Of a stretch of DNA of 64,000 nt, positions 9,041-17,748 are shown in pieces. Position 1 is the stretch's first letter, and each line of letters begins with the position of its first letter. Origin of the DNA: Malaciobacter molluscorum LMG 25693 (lineage in GTDB: Bacteria > Campylobacterota > Campylobacteria > Campylobacterales > Arcobacteraceae); contig NZ_CP032098.1 of assembly GCF_003544935.1 (NCBI RefSeq), positions 1,736,001-1,800,000 of the forward strand, in the 5' to 3' direction. The translations under genes were made by a program, and so were the position numbers. Below the pieces are notes generated by a model. The model was given only the letters and a program-made list of their open reading frames with translations. It was not told where the DNA came from and searched no databases.

Positions 9041-10066
9041 ATGAATGATATCTTAAAATCTAGAAACATAGATAACTTAAATTTAAAAAATTCACTAATT
9101 ATGGCACCTTGTTGCATGTATAGTGCACAAAAAGATGGAAAACTTACTCATTTTCATTTTTCTCATTATGAAGCAAGAGCAATTGGAGGAGTGGGACTTA
9201 TTATAGTTGAAGCAACTGCGATTGAACCAAGAGGTAAAATTTCAGATAAAGATTTAGCTTTACATAATAAAGATCAAGCACTACTTCATAAACAACTTGT
9301 AGAAAATTGTAAAAGTTATGGAGCAAAAATGGGAATTCAATTAGCCCATGCAGGAAGAAAAAGTGAAGTAAAAGACTCAACTCCAATAGCACCAAGTAGT
9401 ATAAAGTTTAGTGATAATTATAAACAACCAAAAGAATTAACAATTGATGAGATTAAAGAAATTAAAAAATCTTTTGTAAATTCTGCAATTTTAGCAAAAG
9501 AAGCAGGATATGATTTAATTGAACTTCATAGTGCACATGGTTATTTGCTTTGTGAATTTAATTCACCACTTACAAATAAAAGAGATGATATTTATGGGGA
9601 TTCTCTTGAAAATAGATGTAGATTAACAGTTGAAATAGCAAAAGAGATAAAACAAGTAACTGCTCTTGCTTTAAGCGTAAGAATAAGTGCAACGGAATGG
9701 AGTGAAGGTGGATGGAGTGTAGAAGATAGTGTTTATCTATCAAAAGAACTTGAAAAAGTTGGAGTTGATGTAATACATGTATCAGCTGGAGGGAATCAAG
9801 CAAACCCTGAGTTAATGCCAAAACTAGAACCTTTATATCAAGCAAATTATGCAAAACAAATAAAAGAAAATATTAATATTCCTGTTATTGCTGTTGGACT
9901 AATCAATACATACGAACAATGTCAAGAAATTTATGATAATAAGTGTGCTGATTTTGTAGCAATGGGTAGAGAATTACTTAGAAATCCAAATGTAATTCAA
10001 TACTTCTTAAAAGAACAGAAAGAAAAAGATAAATTCCAAAAACAATATGCAAGAGCATTTATATAA
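9041..10066 (+). CDS. NADH:flavin oxidoreductase, old yellow enzyme family (YqjM/NamA-like)
   Basis: A 341-residue FMN-dependent TIM-barrel ene-reductase. The N-terminal APCCMYSA motif matches the YqjM/NamA class, whose redox-tuning Cys and Tyr lie at this point (Cys25, Tyr27 here). IELHSAHGYLL carries the substrate-binding His pair, and DFVAMGRELLRNP is the phosphate-binding end. The enzyme reduces activated C=C bonds with NAD(P)H, and the physiological substrate is unknown. It is monocistronic, with an AAAGGAG ribosome site, a palindrome upstream and a convergent permease gene downstream. Confidence 0.9.
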   Translation: MNDILKSRNIDNLNLKNSLIMAPCCMYSAQKDGKLTHFHFSHYEARAIGGVGLIIVEATAIEPRGKISDKDLALHNKDQALLHKQLVENCKSYGAKMGIQLAHAGRKSEVKDSTPIAPSSIKFSDNYKQPKELTIDEIKEIKKSFVNSAILAKEAGYDLIELHSAHGYLLCEFNSPLTNKRDDIYGDSLENRCRLTVEIAKEIKQVTALALSVRISATEWSEGGWSVEDSVYLSKELEKVGVDVIHVSAGGNQANPELMPKLEPLYQANYAKQIKENINIPVIAVGLINTYEQCQEIYDNKCADFVAMGRELLRNPNVIQYFLKEQKEKDKFQKQYARAFI

Positions 10067-10094
10067 AAAGAGAGTTACTCTTTCTTTTTATATG
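10062..10094. terminator. Bidirectional terminator between convergent genes
   Basis: An imperfect inverted repeat (TATAAAAAGAGAG and CTCTTTCTTTTTATA) spans the nine bases between the reductase and permease stops. T-runs on both strands let it serve both genes. Confidence 0.5.
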
Positions 10095-11391
10095 GTCTAT
10101 TAAACATATGTTTTCTAATAAATCTTCCATAAATAAGCTCAAACAAAATAGATATTAAAACAAAAGAAAAAAATACTATTACTGCATTTATATCAGTTTT
10201 ATATGTATGAATAAGTAATGTAATTAAAGCCATAAAACTAATTATACAAGATAAAATTAATATAAATCTATTTGCATTTATTATTTTATATAATTTAAGT
10301 GCAGCAATATTTACAATAAAAAAAATCAATAAAAAACTTGCACTACCAATAATAGCAATTTGTGCTAAATCTATACTATTTGCAAGAATTAAACTAAAAA
10401 ATGCAGTAATAATAACACTTAAAGTTGGAATATTATTTCTTTGTTTATTAAAAACATTAGGTAATTCTCCATCCATTGCTAATATATACCCTAATCTTCC
10501 ATTTCCATAAATTGTCGCATTAATTGCAGAAAAAGTAGCTAACAATGCAGTAATAGAAACAATTGTAAACCCAATATCTCCAAGTGCAGGTTTAGCTGCA
10601 ATTGCCAAAGCATAATCTTTTGCTTCAAGAAGTTTATCTTCGCTTACTGTTCCAATTGAAGTTATAGCAATCAATAAATATAAAATAATTACTAATACAA
10701 CTGAAAAATAAAAAGCTTTTGGTAAATTTGATTTAGGATTTTTTATATCTTCAGCTGAATTTGCAATAAGTTCAAATCCCTCATAAGCAACAAATATAAT
10801 CATACCTGCAATAAAAATAGAAATACTTCCTTCCCAATGTTTAGGAGATAATCTATCAAAATCCAAATATGAATAACTAACAACAATTATTAATATTAAT
10901 AAAACAACTTTTATAATTACAATAAATGTTTCTGATTTGCTTACGAAAGATGCACTTACTAAATTTATCAATAAAGGTAATATAATAGCAAAACATATAA
11001 AAAAATGATTAAAAAACTTTGTTGCATTATCTAAAAATAAAACTTGAGAATAAGAAGAAAAGGCTACAGCATACAAAGATATAGTAACTAAATAACTAAG
11101 CCAAAGCATAAAATTTACACTTCCTGAAAGATAGTTATGTCCAAAAGCTTCATCAATAAAACTTACTGTTCCACCTTTACTTTGAAACTTTACAGATAAT
11201 TTTGCATAAGAATATGAAGTTAATATTGCTACAATTCCTGCAAATAAAAAAGCAATTACAGTTGCACTATGAGCTAAAGAAACAGCTTCACCTAAAACAG
11301 CAAAGATTCCTCCACCAACCATTCCTCCAACGCCAATAGAAATTGCACCAAATAAACCAACAGATCTATTATTATTTTTCCTATTATCCAA
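10075..11391 (-). CDS. APC-superfamily amino acid permease
   Basis: A 438-residue permease of the amino acid-polyamine-organocation superfamily with about 12 hydrophobic segments. The first helix carries GAISIGVGGMVGGGIFAVLG, the glycine-rich unwound region that binds the substrate amino group, and TM6 carries FVAYEGFELIANSAEDIKNP. I start it at a TTG at 11391 because GGG lies seven bases upstream; an open frame continues to 11430 without a convincing ribosome site. The substrate is unassigned. It is convergent with the reductase gene. Confidence 0.87.
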   Translation of the reverse strand: MDNRKNNNRSVGLFGAISIGVGGMVGGGIFAVLGEAVSLAHSATVIAFLFAGIVAILTSYSYAKLSVKFQSKGGTVSFIDEAFGHNYLSGSVNFMLWLSYLVTISLYAVAFSSYSQVLFLDNATKFFNHFFICFAIILPLLINLVSASFVSKSETFIVIIKVVLLILIIVVSYSYLDFDRLSPKHWEGSISIFIAGMIIFVAYEGFELIANSAEDIKNPKSNLPKAFYFSVVLVIILYLLIAITSIGTVSEDKLLEAKDYALAIAAKPALGDIGFTIVSITALLATFSAINATIYGNGRLGYILAMDGELPNVFNKQRNNIPTLSVIITAFFSLILANSIDLAQIAIIGSASFLLIFFIVNIAALKLYKIINANRFILILSCIISFMALITLLIHTYKTDINAVIVFFSFVLISILFELIYGRFIRKHMFNRPYKKKE

Positions 11392-11476
11392 AAATAATCC
11401 CTTATATAAATATAAAGCTACTATATCCAAAAAATATATGATTGTACATAAGATAAAAAATATAAAATAAGTATAT

Positions 11477-12043
11477 TTATTTTATTACAATAGGAAGTAA
11501 CTTCAAAAAGCTCAAAGCTTCAGGCAAAGAAAAAATTGCTTTTTCAATATCATTTATTTGAGGATTTATTAAATAGTTTCTTGATGTTTCAAAATTTGCT
11601 TTTTTTAAATTATTATTATAAAAATCAGAAAATTCCAAATCACAATTATCAAAAATTGCTTCTTGCAAATTACACTGTTCGAAACCACTATCTTTAATAA
11701 TTGAATTAATAAACTTCATTTTTCTTAAATCAAGTAAATGAAATGAATTTTGAGAGATATTACAATTATCAAATTTTACATTAAAAGGTTCATCACAACT
11801 ACTCCATGAAATACCTATTAACTTAGAGTTTTCAAAACAAACATCATTAAATACACAAGATTTCAATTTAGATAAAGACAAATCACAACTTATAAACTTA
11901 CAATCACTAAATTTACAATTTTGAATATATGAATTAGCAAAATCACAATTAATAAAAATACAATCTTCAAAATAAATTGAATTTAATTTTTGTTCTTTTA
12001 TTTCTTTAAATTCTTCTTCCCAATAATCATCAGTTTTAAACAT
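11477..12043 (-). CDS. Qnr-like pentapeptide-repeat protein
   Basis: A 188-residue pentapeptide-repeat protein. Residues ~20-75 and ~85-150 are runs of A/C-[D/N]-[L/F]-X-X units (for example CDFAN, CKFSD, CDLSL, CNLQE, CDLEF), separated by an SWSSCDEPF break. The C-terminus NYLINPQ...IFSLPEALSFLKLLPIVI resembles the dimerising tail of Qnr/McbG-type proteins, which mimic B-DNA and shield gyrase. That likeness is from family knowledge. Quinolone protection is not shown, and a general protein-binding role is equally possible. It is monocistronic. Confidence 0.75.
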   Translation of the reverse strand: MFKTDDYWEEEFKEIKEQKLNSIYFEDCIFINCDFANSYIQNCKFSDCKFISCDLSLSKLKSCVFNDVCFENSKLIGISWSSCDEPFNVKFDNCNISQNSFHLLDLRKMKFINSIIKDSGFEQCNLQEAIFDNCDLEFSDFYNNNLKKANFETSRNYLINPQINDIEKAIFSLPEALSFLKLLPIVIK

Positions 12044-12117
12044 ATTTTTCTTTTTTATTTGATTTTATCATCTTTTTAATTAATATACTTTCAAAATTAA
12101 GAAAATTTTAAGATTTA

Positions 12118-12140
12118 ATTACAAAAATTATTGTATAATA
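12118..12140 (+). promoter_or_regulatory. Promoter of the cold-shock gene
   Basis: A TGTATAATA extended -10 box at 12132-12140 with an AT-rich upstream region. It predicts a transcript start near 12146 and a 5' leader of about 140 bases. Confidence 0.5.
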
Positions 12141-12145
12141 TACAT

Positions 12146-12288
12146 CAACAAAAAGATGGTTCGAGTTACATCTTTAGTCTGCTTTATATTGATAACTTTG
12201 TTATACAGTACAATCATCCTAAAAGAAGAATCTCTCATTATTTATATAAGAAAAACCATAATTTGATATAAACAAAAAAGGAATTACA
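12146..12288 (+). promoter_or_regulatory. Structured 5' leader of the cold-shock mRNA
   Basis: The leader holds a hairpin AAAGATG / CATCTTT at 12152-12175, then a second small stem ATAAC / GTTAT near 12190-12205, before the AAAGGAA ribosome-binding site. Long structured leaders act as RNA thermoswitches in cspA-type mRNAs. The same role here is an inference from position and structure only. Confidence 0.4.
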
Positions 12289-12510
12289 ATGGCAACATTA
12301 GTAAATGGAACAGTAAAATGGTTCAATAGCGAAAAAGGTTTCGGATTTATTGAACAAGAAGATGGTGGAAAAGATGTATTCGTACATTATAGACAAATTA
12401 ATAACAATAACAATTATGGTAGAGTTTCTTTAGAAGATGGACAAAAAGTAACGTTTGAAATTGCTCAAGGTGAAAAAGGTCTTCAAGCAGAAAATGTAAC
12501 TGCTGTATAA
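12289..12510 (+). CDS. Cold-shock protein (CspA family)
   Basis: A 73-residue single cold-shock domain. RNP1 is KGFGFI (residues 16-21) and RNP2 is VFVHY (31-35), with VKWFN before RNP1. It binds single-stranded RNA or DNA as an RNA chaperone. The [11 protein letters not shown] loop after RNP2 is asparagine-rich and slightly longer than usual. It has its own promoter, a long leader and a terminator directly after the stop. Confidence 0.95.
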   Translation: MATLVNGTVKWFNSEKGFGFIEQEDGGKDVFVHYRQINNNNNYGRVSLEDGQKVTFEIAQGEKGLQAENVTAV

Positions 12511-12519
12511 TTTTAAGTT

Positions 12520-12546
12520 TTAAGTAGCAACATTGCTACTTAATTC
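12520..12546. terminator. Bidirectional intrinsic terminator
   Basis: A perfect 9-bp stem AAGTAGCAA / TTGCTACTT with a CA turn and AT-rich flanks. It lies between the cold-shock gene and the leftward HAD gene and can end both. Confidence 0.7.
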
Positions 12547-12554
12547 ACTTCTTT

Positions 12555-13022
12555 TTAATTTCTCAACGTTGCGATTAATCGATTTTTATCTTTCAAAAAA
12601 CCAAATACATCAAATATAGAATTTACTAAAATATCAGAACTTAATAGAGTCTGAGTACATAGTCCCTCATCTTGTAAAATTGAAATACCAATAATAGACT
12701 CTTTTAACATAAGTTTGTCATTTCGACCATTTCCAACACTTAAAACAGTTTTTGGATTTAATTTTTTTATAAACTGCAACTTTTTTTCATCTTGTTTATC
12801 TTTACTTATTGTTATAACTTTACAATTTGTATTTTTTAATTCATTTTCAACACTACCATAAGTATCTGCAGTAATAACATAAAAATCAAATAAATTTGAC
12901 AATTCATCTATATTTTTACTTACTCCATCAATTATTTTACCGTCAATTGCTATTGTTCCATTATAATCAAACACTATATTTTTAAGTTCAAAACTTTCTT
13001 TATTAGGTATATCTATTTTCAT
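12555..13022 (-). CDS. HAD-superfamily phosphatase-like protein (COG4087 type)
   Basis: A 155-residue HAD-fold protein resembling 'soluble P-type ATPase' proteins. Motif I is FDYNGTIA near residue 19, motif II ITADT near 55, and the acidic motif GNGRNDKLM near 97. The Asn in DYN in place of the second Asp is normal for this subfamily, so it is not a defect. The function is unknown. Its start overlaps the GNAT stop by four bases, at the end of the rhlE-EamA-GNAT-HAD operon. Confidence 0.72.
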   Translation of the reverse strand: MKIDIPNKESFELKNIVFDYNGTIAIDGKIIDGVSKNIDELSNLFDFYVITADTYGSVENELKNTNCKVITISKDKQDEKKLQFIKKLNPKTVLSVGNGRNDKLMLKESIIGISILQDEGLCTQTLLSSDILVNSIFDVFGFLKDKNRLIATLRN

Positions 13023-13450
13023 TTTATTTTCTCAAACTTCATCTCTAATTCTTCTTGATTTGTATTAGAATCAATGTGTTCTTTAATAATATTAAAACCA
13101 TTTGATAGATAAAAATTGCAGGCTTTATTATTCTTTTTATATACAGTAAGAAATAAAGTATTATTTTTACTTTTTGCATCATCGAGCAATTTTTTACCCA
13201 ATCCTTTAGATTGATATTGACTCTTTATAAAAAGTGCAGCTAAAGTATCTTTGTATAAAGAATAAAATCCTACAATTTGAGAATCATATTCAATAACATA
13301 AGTTAAAGAATTTGGAATATAAATATCTTTCATATTTTGCACTTGAGATTCCCAAAAACTAGAACTTATAAAATCATGTGCAATTATAGATACTTCCAAC
13401 CAAATATCTACAATTTTATTAATATCTTGTTTGTTTGCTTTTCTTATCAT
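13019..13450 (-). CDS. GNAT-family N-acetyltransferase (YjaB-like)
   Basis: A 143-residue acetyltransferase. The acetyl-CoA loop QSKGLGKKLL is near residue 80, and the C-terminal ACNFYLSNGFNIIKEH signature is typical of YjaB-like GNATs, along with an early DIWLEVS.IAHDF segment. The substrate is unknown. It lies in a tight leftward operon, one base after the EamA gene and overlapping the HAD gene. Confidence 0.85.
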   Translation of the reverse strand: MIRKANKQDINKIVDIWLEVSIIAHDFISSSFWESQVQNMKDIYIPNSLTYVIEYDSQIVGFYSLYKDTLAALFIKSQYQSKGLGKKLLDDAKSKNNTLFLTVYKKNNKACNFYLSNGFNIIKEHIDSNTNQEELEMKFEKIK

Positions 13451-13451
13451 T

Positions 13452-14321
13452 TTATAAACCCTTCTTTTGTGTACTAACTAAAATACCACCAATAACAATA
13501 AATATAATACCCAAAAGCGTATATATATCAGGAAGCACATCTCCTAGTAAAACACCAAAACCAATAGCAAAAGGTATATTTGTATAACTTACTACACCAA
13601 TTATACTTGCTTTACTTAAACTATAAGCACGAGTAAGAAACCATTGAGAAAAAGTAGAAATGACTGCCATCAATAATATAAATATCCAAATAGAATAATC
13701 ATTATGTATTTGAAATTTTGCATAAGGAGTAAAAAATAAAATTATTGGAATAATAACACCAACACTCATAAAAGACAACATAATAACTCTTGCATCATAA
13801 ATATCTTTTATTTTTTTTATTGTCGCATAAGCTGCTGCTGCAAAAAAACCACCTAAAACTCCTAAAATATGTTCATATGATATTTCTATTCCAAATGGTT
13901 TCATTATAAATATAATTCCTAAAAATCCTATAATTAATGCCATAAAAGTATTTAAATTTATACTCTCTTTCATTAAATAGTATGCTAAAATTGTCACAAA
14001 AAAAGGTGAAGTTTTATTTAGCACAACAGCTTCACCAAGAGGAATAGTAGCAATTGTAAAAAAGAATAAAATCATAGCTAAACTACCAAATAAACCACGT
14101 AAGAAAAGTAAATGTAAGTTTGAAGTATCAATTATTATATGTGATTTTTTTATACTATATATCACTATCATTGCACCTAATAGATTTCTATAAAAAACTA
14201 TTTCTATGGGATCCATAAAAAAAGACAGATACTTTGCAATAGCTCCATTTATGGCACCAAGTAAAGCACTTAAAAGCATAAATAAAACACCTTTATCTAT
14301 TGATTTAAGTTTTTCTTGCAT
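13452..14321 (-). CDS. DMT-family transporter (EamA)
   Basis: A 289-residue inner-membrane protein with ten predicted TM helices arranged as two EamA repeats (about residues 12-142 and 150-285). Typical segments are YRNLLGAMIV in the first repeat and YTNIPFAIGFGVLLGD in the second. EamA proteins export amino acids or other metabolites; the substrate here is unknown. It starts five bases after rhlE ends. Confidence 0.85.
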   Translation of the reverse strand: MQEKLKSIDKGVLFMLLSALLGAINGAIAKYLSFFMDPIEIVFYRNLLGAMIVIYSIKKSHIIIDTSNLHLLFLRGLFGSLAMILFFFTIATIPLGEAVVLNKTSPFFVTILAYYLMKESINLNTFMALIIGFLGIIFIMKPFGIEISYEHILGVLGGFFAAAAYATIKKIKDIYDARVIMLSFMSVGVIIPIILFFTPYAKFQIHNDYSIWIFILLMAVISTFSQWFLTRAYSLSKASIIGVVSYTNIPFAIGFGVLLGDVLPDIYTLLGIIFIVIGGILVSTQKKGL

Positions 14322-14325
14322 AAAA

Positions 14326-15555
14326 TTACTTTAATCCTTGCTCTCGTAATTTATCTTTTTTACTTTTTCTTTTTCCTTTTTGAGGCATTGAGCCTTTTTG
14401 TTTTTTTACTTCTTTTAAAGTAAAATCAAATCCATCGATTTTTTCTTTTGGTATATCTAATTTATATCTCTTTTCTATTAGTTTAAAATGAGCTAAATTA
14501 TCATTATCCAAAAAGGATATTGCAATTCCTGTTTTTCCAGCCCTTGCAGTTCTACCAATTCTATGTATATAATCTTCTGTACTTCTTGGTAAATCAAAGT
14601 TTATTACACAATCAATATCATCAATATGTAATCCTCTTGAAGCAATATCTGTTGAAAAAAGAATATTCAATTTTTTCTTTTTAAATTCATCAAGAGTATA
14701 AATTCTTTCTTCTTGAGTTAAATCACCATGAAAAGACTCTGCTAAAAATCCATTTTTTCTAAACTTATAAGATATATTTTCTGTTGCTCTTTTTGTAGCA
14801 ACAAATACTAATACAGATTTAAATTTATTTTCTTTTATTAGATGTTTTAAAAGTGCATTTCTATTCTCTTTATTTACAAATATTGCTCTTTGTTGAATAT
14901 TTTCAACATGAGTTGTTTTAGTTTCTATTTTTATTTTTTTTGGATTTTTTGTTATTTTAGATGCAATATCTATCACTTTTTTTGAGTATGTTGCAGAAAA
15001 AAGAAGATTTTGTCTATTTTTAGGAATAGCACTTAAAATTGTATCAAGTTCTTGAGCAAAACCTAAATCAAGCATCTTATCTGCTTCATCAAGAACTAAA
15101 TATTGAAGATTTGATAAGTCTATTTGCTTTTTATCTATAATATCTAATAATCTTCCTGAAGTTGCAACTACAATATCACAACCTTTTTGTATTTTTAAAA
15201 GCTGATTTCCAATATTTTCACCACCAATTACAGAAACTATAGATAAAGGTTTAAAAAAGAATTGAGTCATATTAGAAAAAGTATCTGCAATTTGTAATGT
15301 CAATTCTCTTGTGGGAGCTAAAACTAGAACTTTTATTTTTGCTTTTTTTAGAATTTTTTCTTCTTTTAAAAACTCTACTATAGGAATTACAAAACTTGCT
15401 GTTTTACCACTTCCTGTTTGTGCTTGTGCTAGAATATCATGTTTTTCTTTTATTAGAGGAATTACCTCATTTTGTATAGAAGTTGCTTCTTTATAATTAT
15501 TTTTTTGAAGTGCTTTTAATAACTCTTGGGATAAATTAAATATTTCAAATGACAA
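14326..15555 (-). CDS. DEAD-box RNA helicase, RhlE-like
   Basis: A 409-residue DEAD-box ATPase. The Q motif is FNLSQELLKALQKNNYKEATSIQ at the N-terminus, followed by motif I AQTGSGKT, Ia PTRELTLQI, II DEAD, III SAT, V STDIASRGLH and VI HRIGRTARAG, then a basic lysine/arginine-rich tail typical of RhlE. It unwinds RNA duplexes in ribosome assembly, cold adaptation or decay. First gene of a four-gene leftward operon. Confidence 0.92.
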   Translation of the reverse strand: MSFEIFNLSQELLKALQKNNYKEATSIQNEVIPLIKEKHDILAQAQTGSGKTASFVIPIVEFLKEEKILKKAKIKVLVLAPTRELTLQIADTFSNMTQFFFKPLSIVSVIGGENIGNQLLKIQKGCDIVVATSGRLLDIIDKKQIDLSNLQYLVLDEADKMLDLGFAQELDTILSAIPKNRQNLLFSATYSKKVIDIASKITKNPKKIKIETKTTHVENIQQRAIFVNKENRNALLKHLIKENKFKSVLVFVATKRATENISYKFRKNGFLAESFHGDLTQEERIYTLDEFKKKKLNILFSTDIASRGLHIDDIDCVINFDLPRSTEDYIHRIGRTARAGKTGIAISFLDNDNLAHFKLIEKRYKLDIPKEKIDGFDFTLKEVKKQKGSMPQKGKRKSKKDKLREQGLK

Positions 15556-15627
15556 ATATTTCCTTTTTACTATTTTTTACTTAATTATTAAGATTTATTA
15601 TATAGTTAAAGACCTTAAAAACAATGT

Positions 15628-15921
15628 TTATATGATATTTCTAGATTTTTCTTTACATTGTCTATTGTAAATATTTGCTACATGAACTAAACTTGTTAGT
15701 TTAATAATAGGCTTAATAATAAGTTGTGCACTTCCAACAATAAATAACCAAGTACCACTTTGAATTAAAGAATCATTTAAAAAGAAAAAACTTCCAATTA
15801 AAAACCAAATAGAGATAAGTAAATCATTTATAGCACCTAAAGCTTCATATCTACGTTGAATTACTATATGTCTATTTCCTATATCAAGATCTATTTCATT
15901 ATTTGTTTTATAAAAAATCAT
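15628..15921 (-). CDS. YrhK-family membrane protein
   Basis: A 97-residue protein with two TM helices. The N-terminal IVIQRRYEALGAINDLLI and the SIWFLIGSFFFL helix are characteristic of the YrhK domain, whose biochemical function is unknown. It probably sits in the inner membrane. No operon partner is obvious. Confidence 0.8.
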   Translation of the reverse strand: MIFYKTNNEIDLDIGNRHIVIQRRYEALGAINDLLISIWFLIGSFFFLNDSLIQSGTWLFIVGSAQLIIKPIIKLTSLVHVANIYNRQCKEKSRNII

Positions 15922-15989
15922 TAAAAACCTCTATTGCTATTTTTATATAAAATAAAGAAATAGTCTTAAAAGCAAATTAACAATTATAT

Positions 15990-16277
15990 TTATTTTTCTT
16001 TATTTTGCTCTTTCAATAATTGTATTTTTTCTTTATTTTGTTCTTTAATTGATGTTAAATTTGAATTTATTCTAAAAAGTACAATAATTGCCTCAAATGA
16101 AAGTCTTACAGAAAGAACACCACCAAATATAATAGTTGTTCCCATAACAATAGAGTAAAAAGACGTACGACCAAAAGGATTATATAATTGCATACAACCT
16201 AATAGTATAACAAATATAATTGAGCACCAGTAAAGAATAAGAGCTATTTTTTCTGCATAAAACTTATCAAAATTCAT
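15990..16277 (-). CDS. DUF4282-like small membrane protein
   Basis: A 95-residue protein with two TM helices (about residues 10-32 and 42-62), followed by LSFEAIIVLFRINSNL, a segment resembling the end of the DUF4282 domain. The C-terminal 30 residues contain a duplicated KEQNKEK unit, which at DNA level is a short repeat near 15990-16050 and probably forms a charged helix. Function unknown. Confidence 0.6.
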   Translation of the reverse strand: MNFDKFYAEKIALILYWCSIIFVILLGCMQLYNPFGRTSFYSIVMGTTIIFGGVLSVRLSFEAIIVLFRINSNLTSIKEQNKEKIQLLKEQNKEK

Positions 16278-16358
16278 ATTATTTCCTTTATATTAAAATA
16301 ATAATAATAACAATAATTAGCATAAAAATCATTTAATTATATAATTTATAAATAAAAA

Positions 16359-16682
16359 TTAATAACTTATCCTTGCTGCATAATGATGGAGAGGAGAAAA
16401 TAAATAATAAAGTGATACTGAAAAAACAATGAGATAAAAAGAGGCTTTTCTAGTTTTATTATTACCTTTTATTAGTAAAAAAATTGAGACTAAAAATGAT
16501 ATAAAAAGAAGTATCAAAAAAATAATATACAAAATAAGTTCAATAATATCAGAAATACCATAAGGATCTTGTGGAGCTTTATACATTTTCATATAAATAA
16601 AAGCTCTAAATATAAGCATAAAAATAAAATGTAATAAACTAATACTACTCAGAAATATTATTATTTTAATTGATTTGCTCAT
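16359..16682 (-). CDS. Hypothetical membrane protein
   Basis: A 107-residue protein with three hydrophobic helices (about residues 5-30, 42-70 and 77-95) and short polar loops. I do not recognise the family. It lies between other small leftward membrane or secreted genes without tight spacing, so co-transcription is uncertain. Confidence 0.5.
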   Translation of the reverse strand: MSKSIKIIIFLSSISLLHFIFMLIFRAFIYMKMYKAPQDPYGISDIIELILYIIFLILLFISFLVSIFLLIKGNNKTRKASFYLIVFSVSLYYLFSPLHHYAARISY

Positions 16683-16747
16683 TTTAGTTCCATTAAAAAA
16701 GTTGCCAAATTATATAATTATTATTTTAATTTTAATTTAAAAGTAAT

Positions 16748-17299
16748 CTATTTATCTATTTTCGGACAATTATTTAATCTTTTATCACAAACAAATACTT
16801 TTTTTAAATATTTCATTGTATTTATTACTTCTTGTTTATTTGGCTTAGAAGAAAAAGCTTTTTGAACAGAATAAAAACTATCATTTCCTTTTATTGCTTT
16901 AAAATATGTATATTCATCTTTATTTGTTATTTTATTTTTAGGACAATATGCCATTAATAAAGCATATGAATATCCATTTTCTTTTCCATCATCTAGAATT
17001 TTTATAAAACTATTTTGACATTTTTTCTTCCATAAAGAAGCCATATATTGAATATACCCTTTTGCTGACATATTTATATTTCTATGATAAATTATAGTCG
17101 TAATCATTTTGGACCAATTATAAACTGTCTCATTTGAAGGTACAAATTCAAGTAAAGTAGTATGAGTAGTCTCATTATAATTTTTAAATCCAAGTTTAAA
17201 ACTATTTGGTAGTGTTTGTACAATATTTTCATATTTAAAGTTTTGAGCAAAAAGTAAAATTGGTAAAATAAAAATTAAAAGTATTAATTTAAGTCTCAT
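16748..17299 (-). CDS. Secreted/periplasmic hypothetical protein
   Basis: A 183-residue protein with a clear signal peptide (basic MRLK, hydrophobic LILLIFILPILLFA, cleavage near Gln19). The mature part has four cysteines (near residues 114, 139, 171 and 178) that could form two disulfides. No catalytic motif is recognised. Possibly a stress-induced periplasmic protein; the role is unknown. Confidence 0.6.
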   Translation of the reverse strand: MRLKLILLIFILPILLFAQNFKYENIVQTLPNSFKLGFKNYNETTHTTLLEFVPSNETVYNWSKMITTIIYHRNINMSAKGYIQYMASLWKKKCQNSFIKILDDGKENGYSYALLMAYCPKNKITNKDEYTYFKAIKGNDSFYSVQKAFSSKPNKQEVINTMKYLKKVFVCDKRLNNCPKIDK

Positions 17300-17398
17300 T
17301 TTCTTCTTTCCTTATATTAATAATATTTTTAATTATATTATACTTAATAATCAAAACTGCTTAAATTATTTTTACTTTAAATTAATATTTATATTGTT

Positions 17399-17746
17399 TT
17401 AATCTCCATTTATTACAGACATAACAGTAGCTCTGCTTGTATTTAACTTTTTTGTTATTTTAGTTATATTTATATCACCACTAGGAGTATAATAGTTTTC
17501 ATCATCAAGCATCCGTAAAATCTCATCTTTTTTATCTAATATTTCTTTTGAAGTTACTTTTTTTTGAAAAGTAAAATCCTCCTCACTCATAGTTTCCATA
17601 GCTTTTAAATCCCTTTTTATAGTAGCAACTGTAACTTTTAACCCTTCTGCTAACTCTTTTGGATCAGAAATACCTTTTAAAAGTAACTCTCTTATAGCTA
17701 TTCGTCTAATTTTCATTTTACGTCTTCTATGATACGAGATTTTCAT
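17399..17746 (-). CDS. Small DNA-binding-like protein with two HTH segments
   Basis: A 115-residue basic protein. Residues ~28-50 (DPKELAEGLKVTVATIKRDLKAM) and ~94-113 (ITKITKKLNTSRATVMSVI) each look like a helix-turn-helix, with a very basic N-terminus (HRRRKMKIRR). It starts two bases after the stop of the GhrA-like dehydrogenase gene, so it is probably co-translated with it and may regulate it. A start at the internal Met11 is possible. The family is not recognised. Confidence 0.55.
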   Translation of the reverse strand: MKISYHRRRKMKIRRIAIRELLLKGISDPKELAEGLKVTVATIKRDLKAMETMSEEDFTFQKKVTSKEILDKKDEILRMLDDENYYTPSGDINITKITKKLNTSRATVMSVINGD

Positions 17747-17748
17747 CT

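Noticed and set aside
12555-13022. HAD protein inactive because of DYN in motif I
   Set aside because: The Asn is normal in this COG4087-type subfamily as I recall it, so it is not evidence of a defect.
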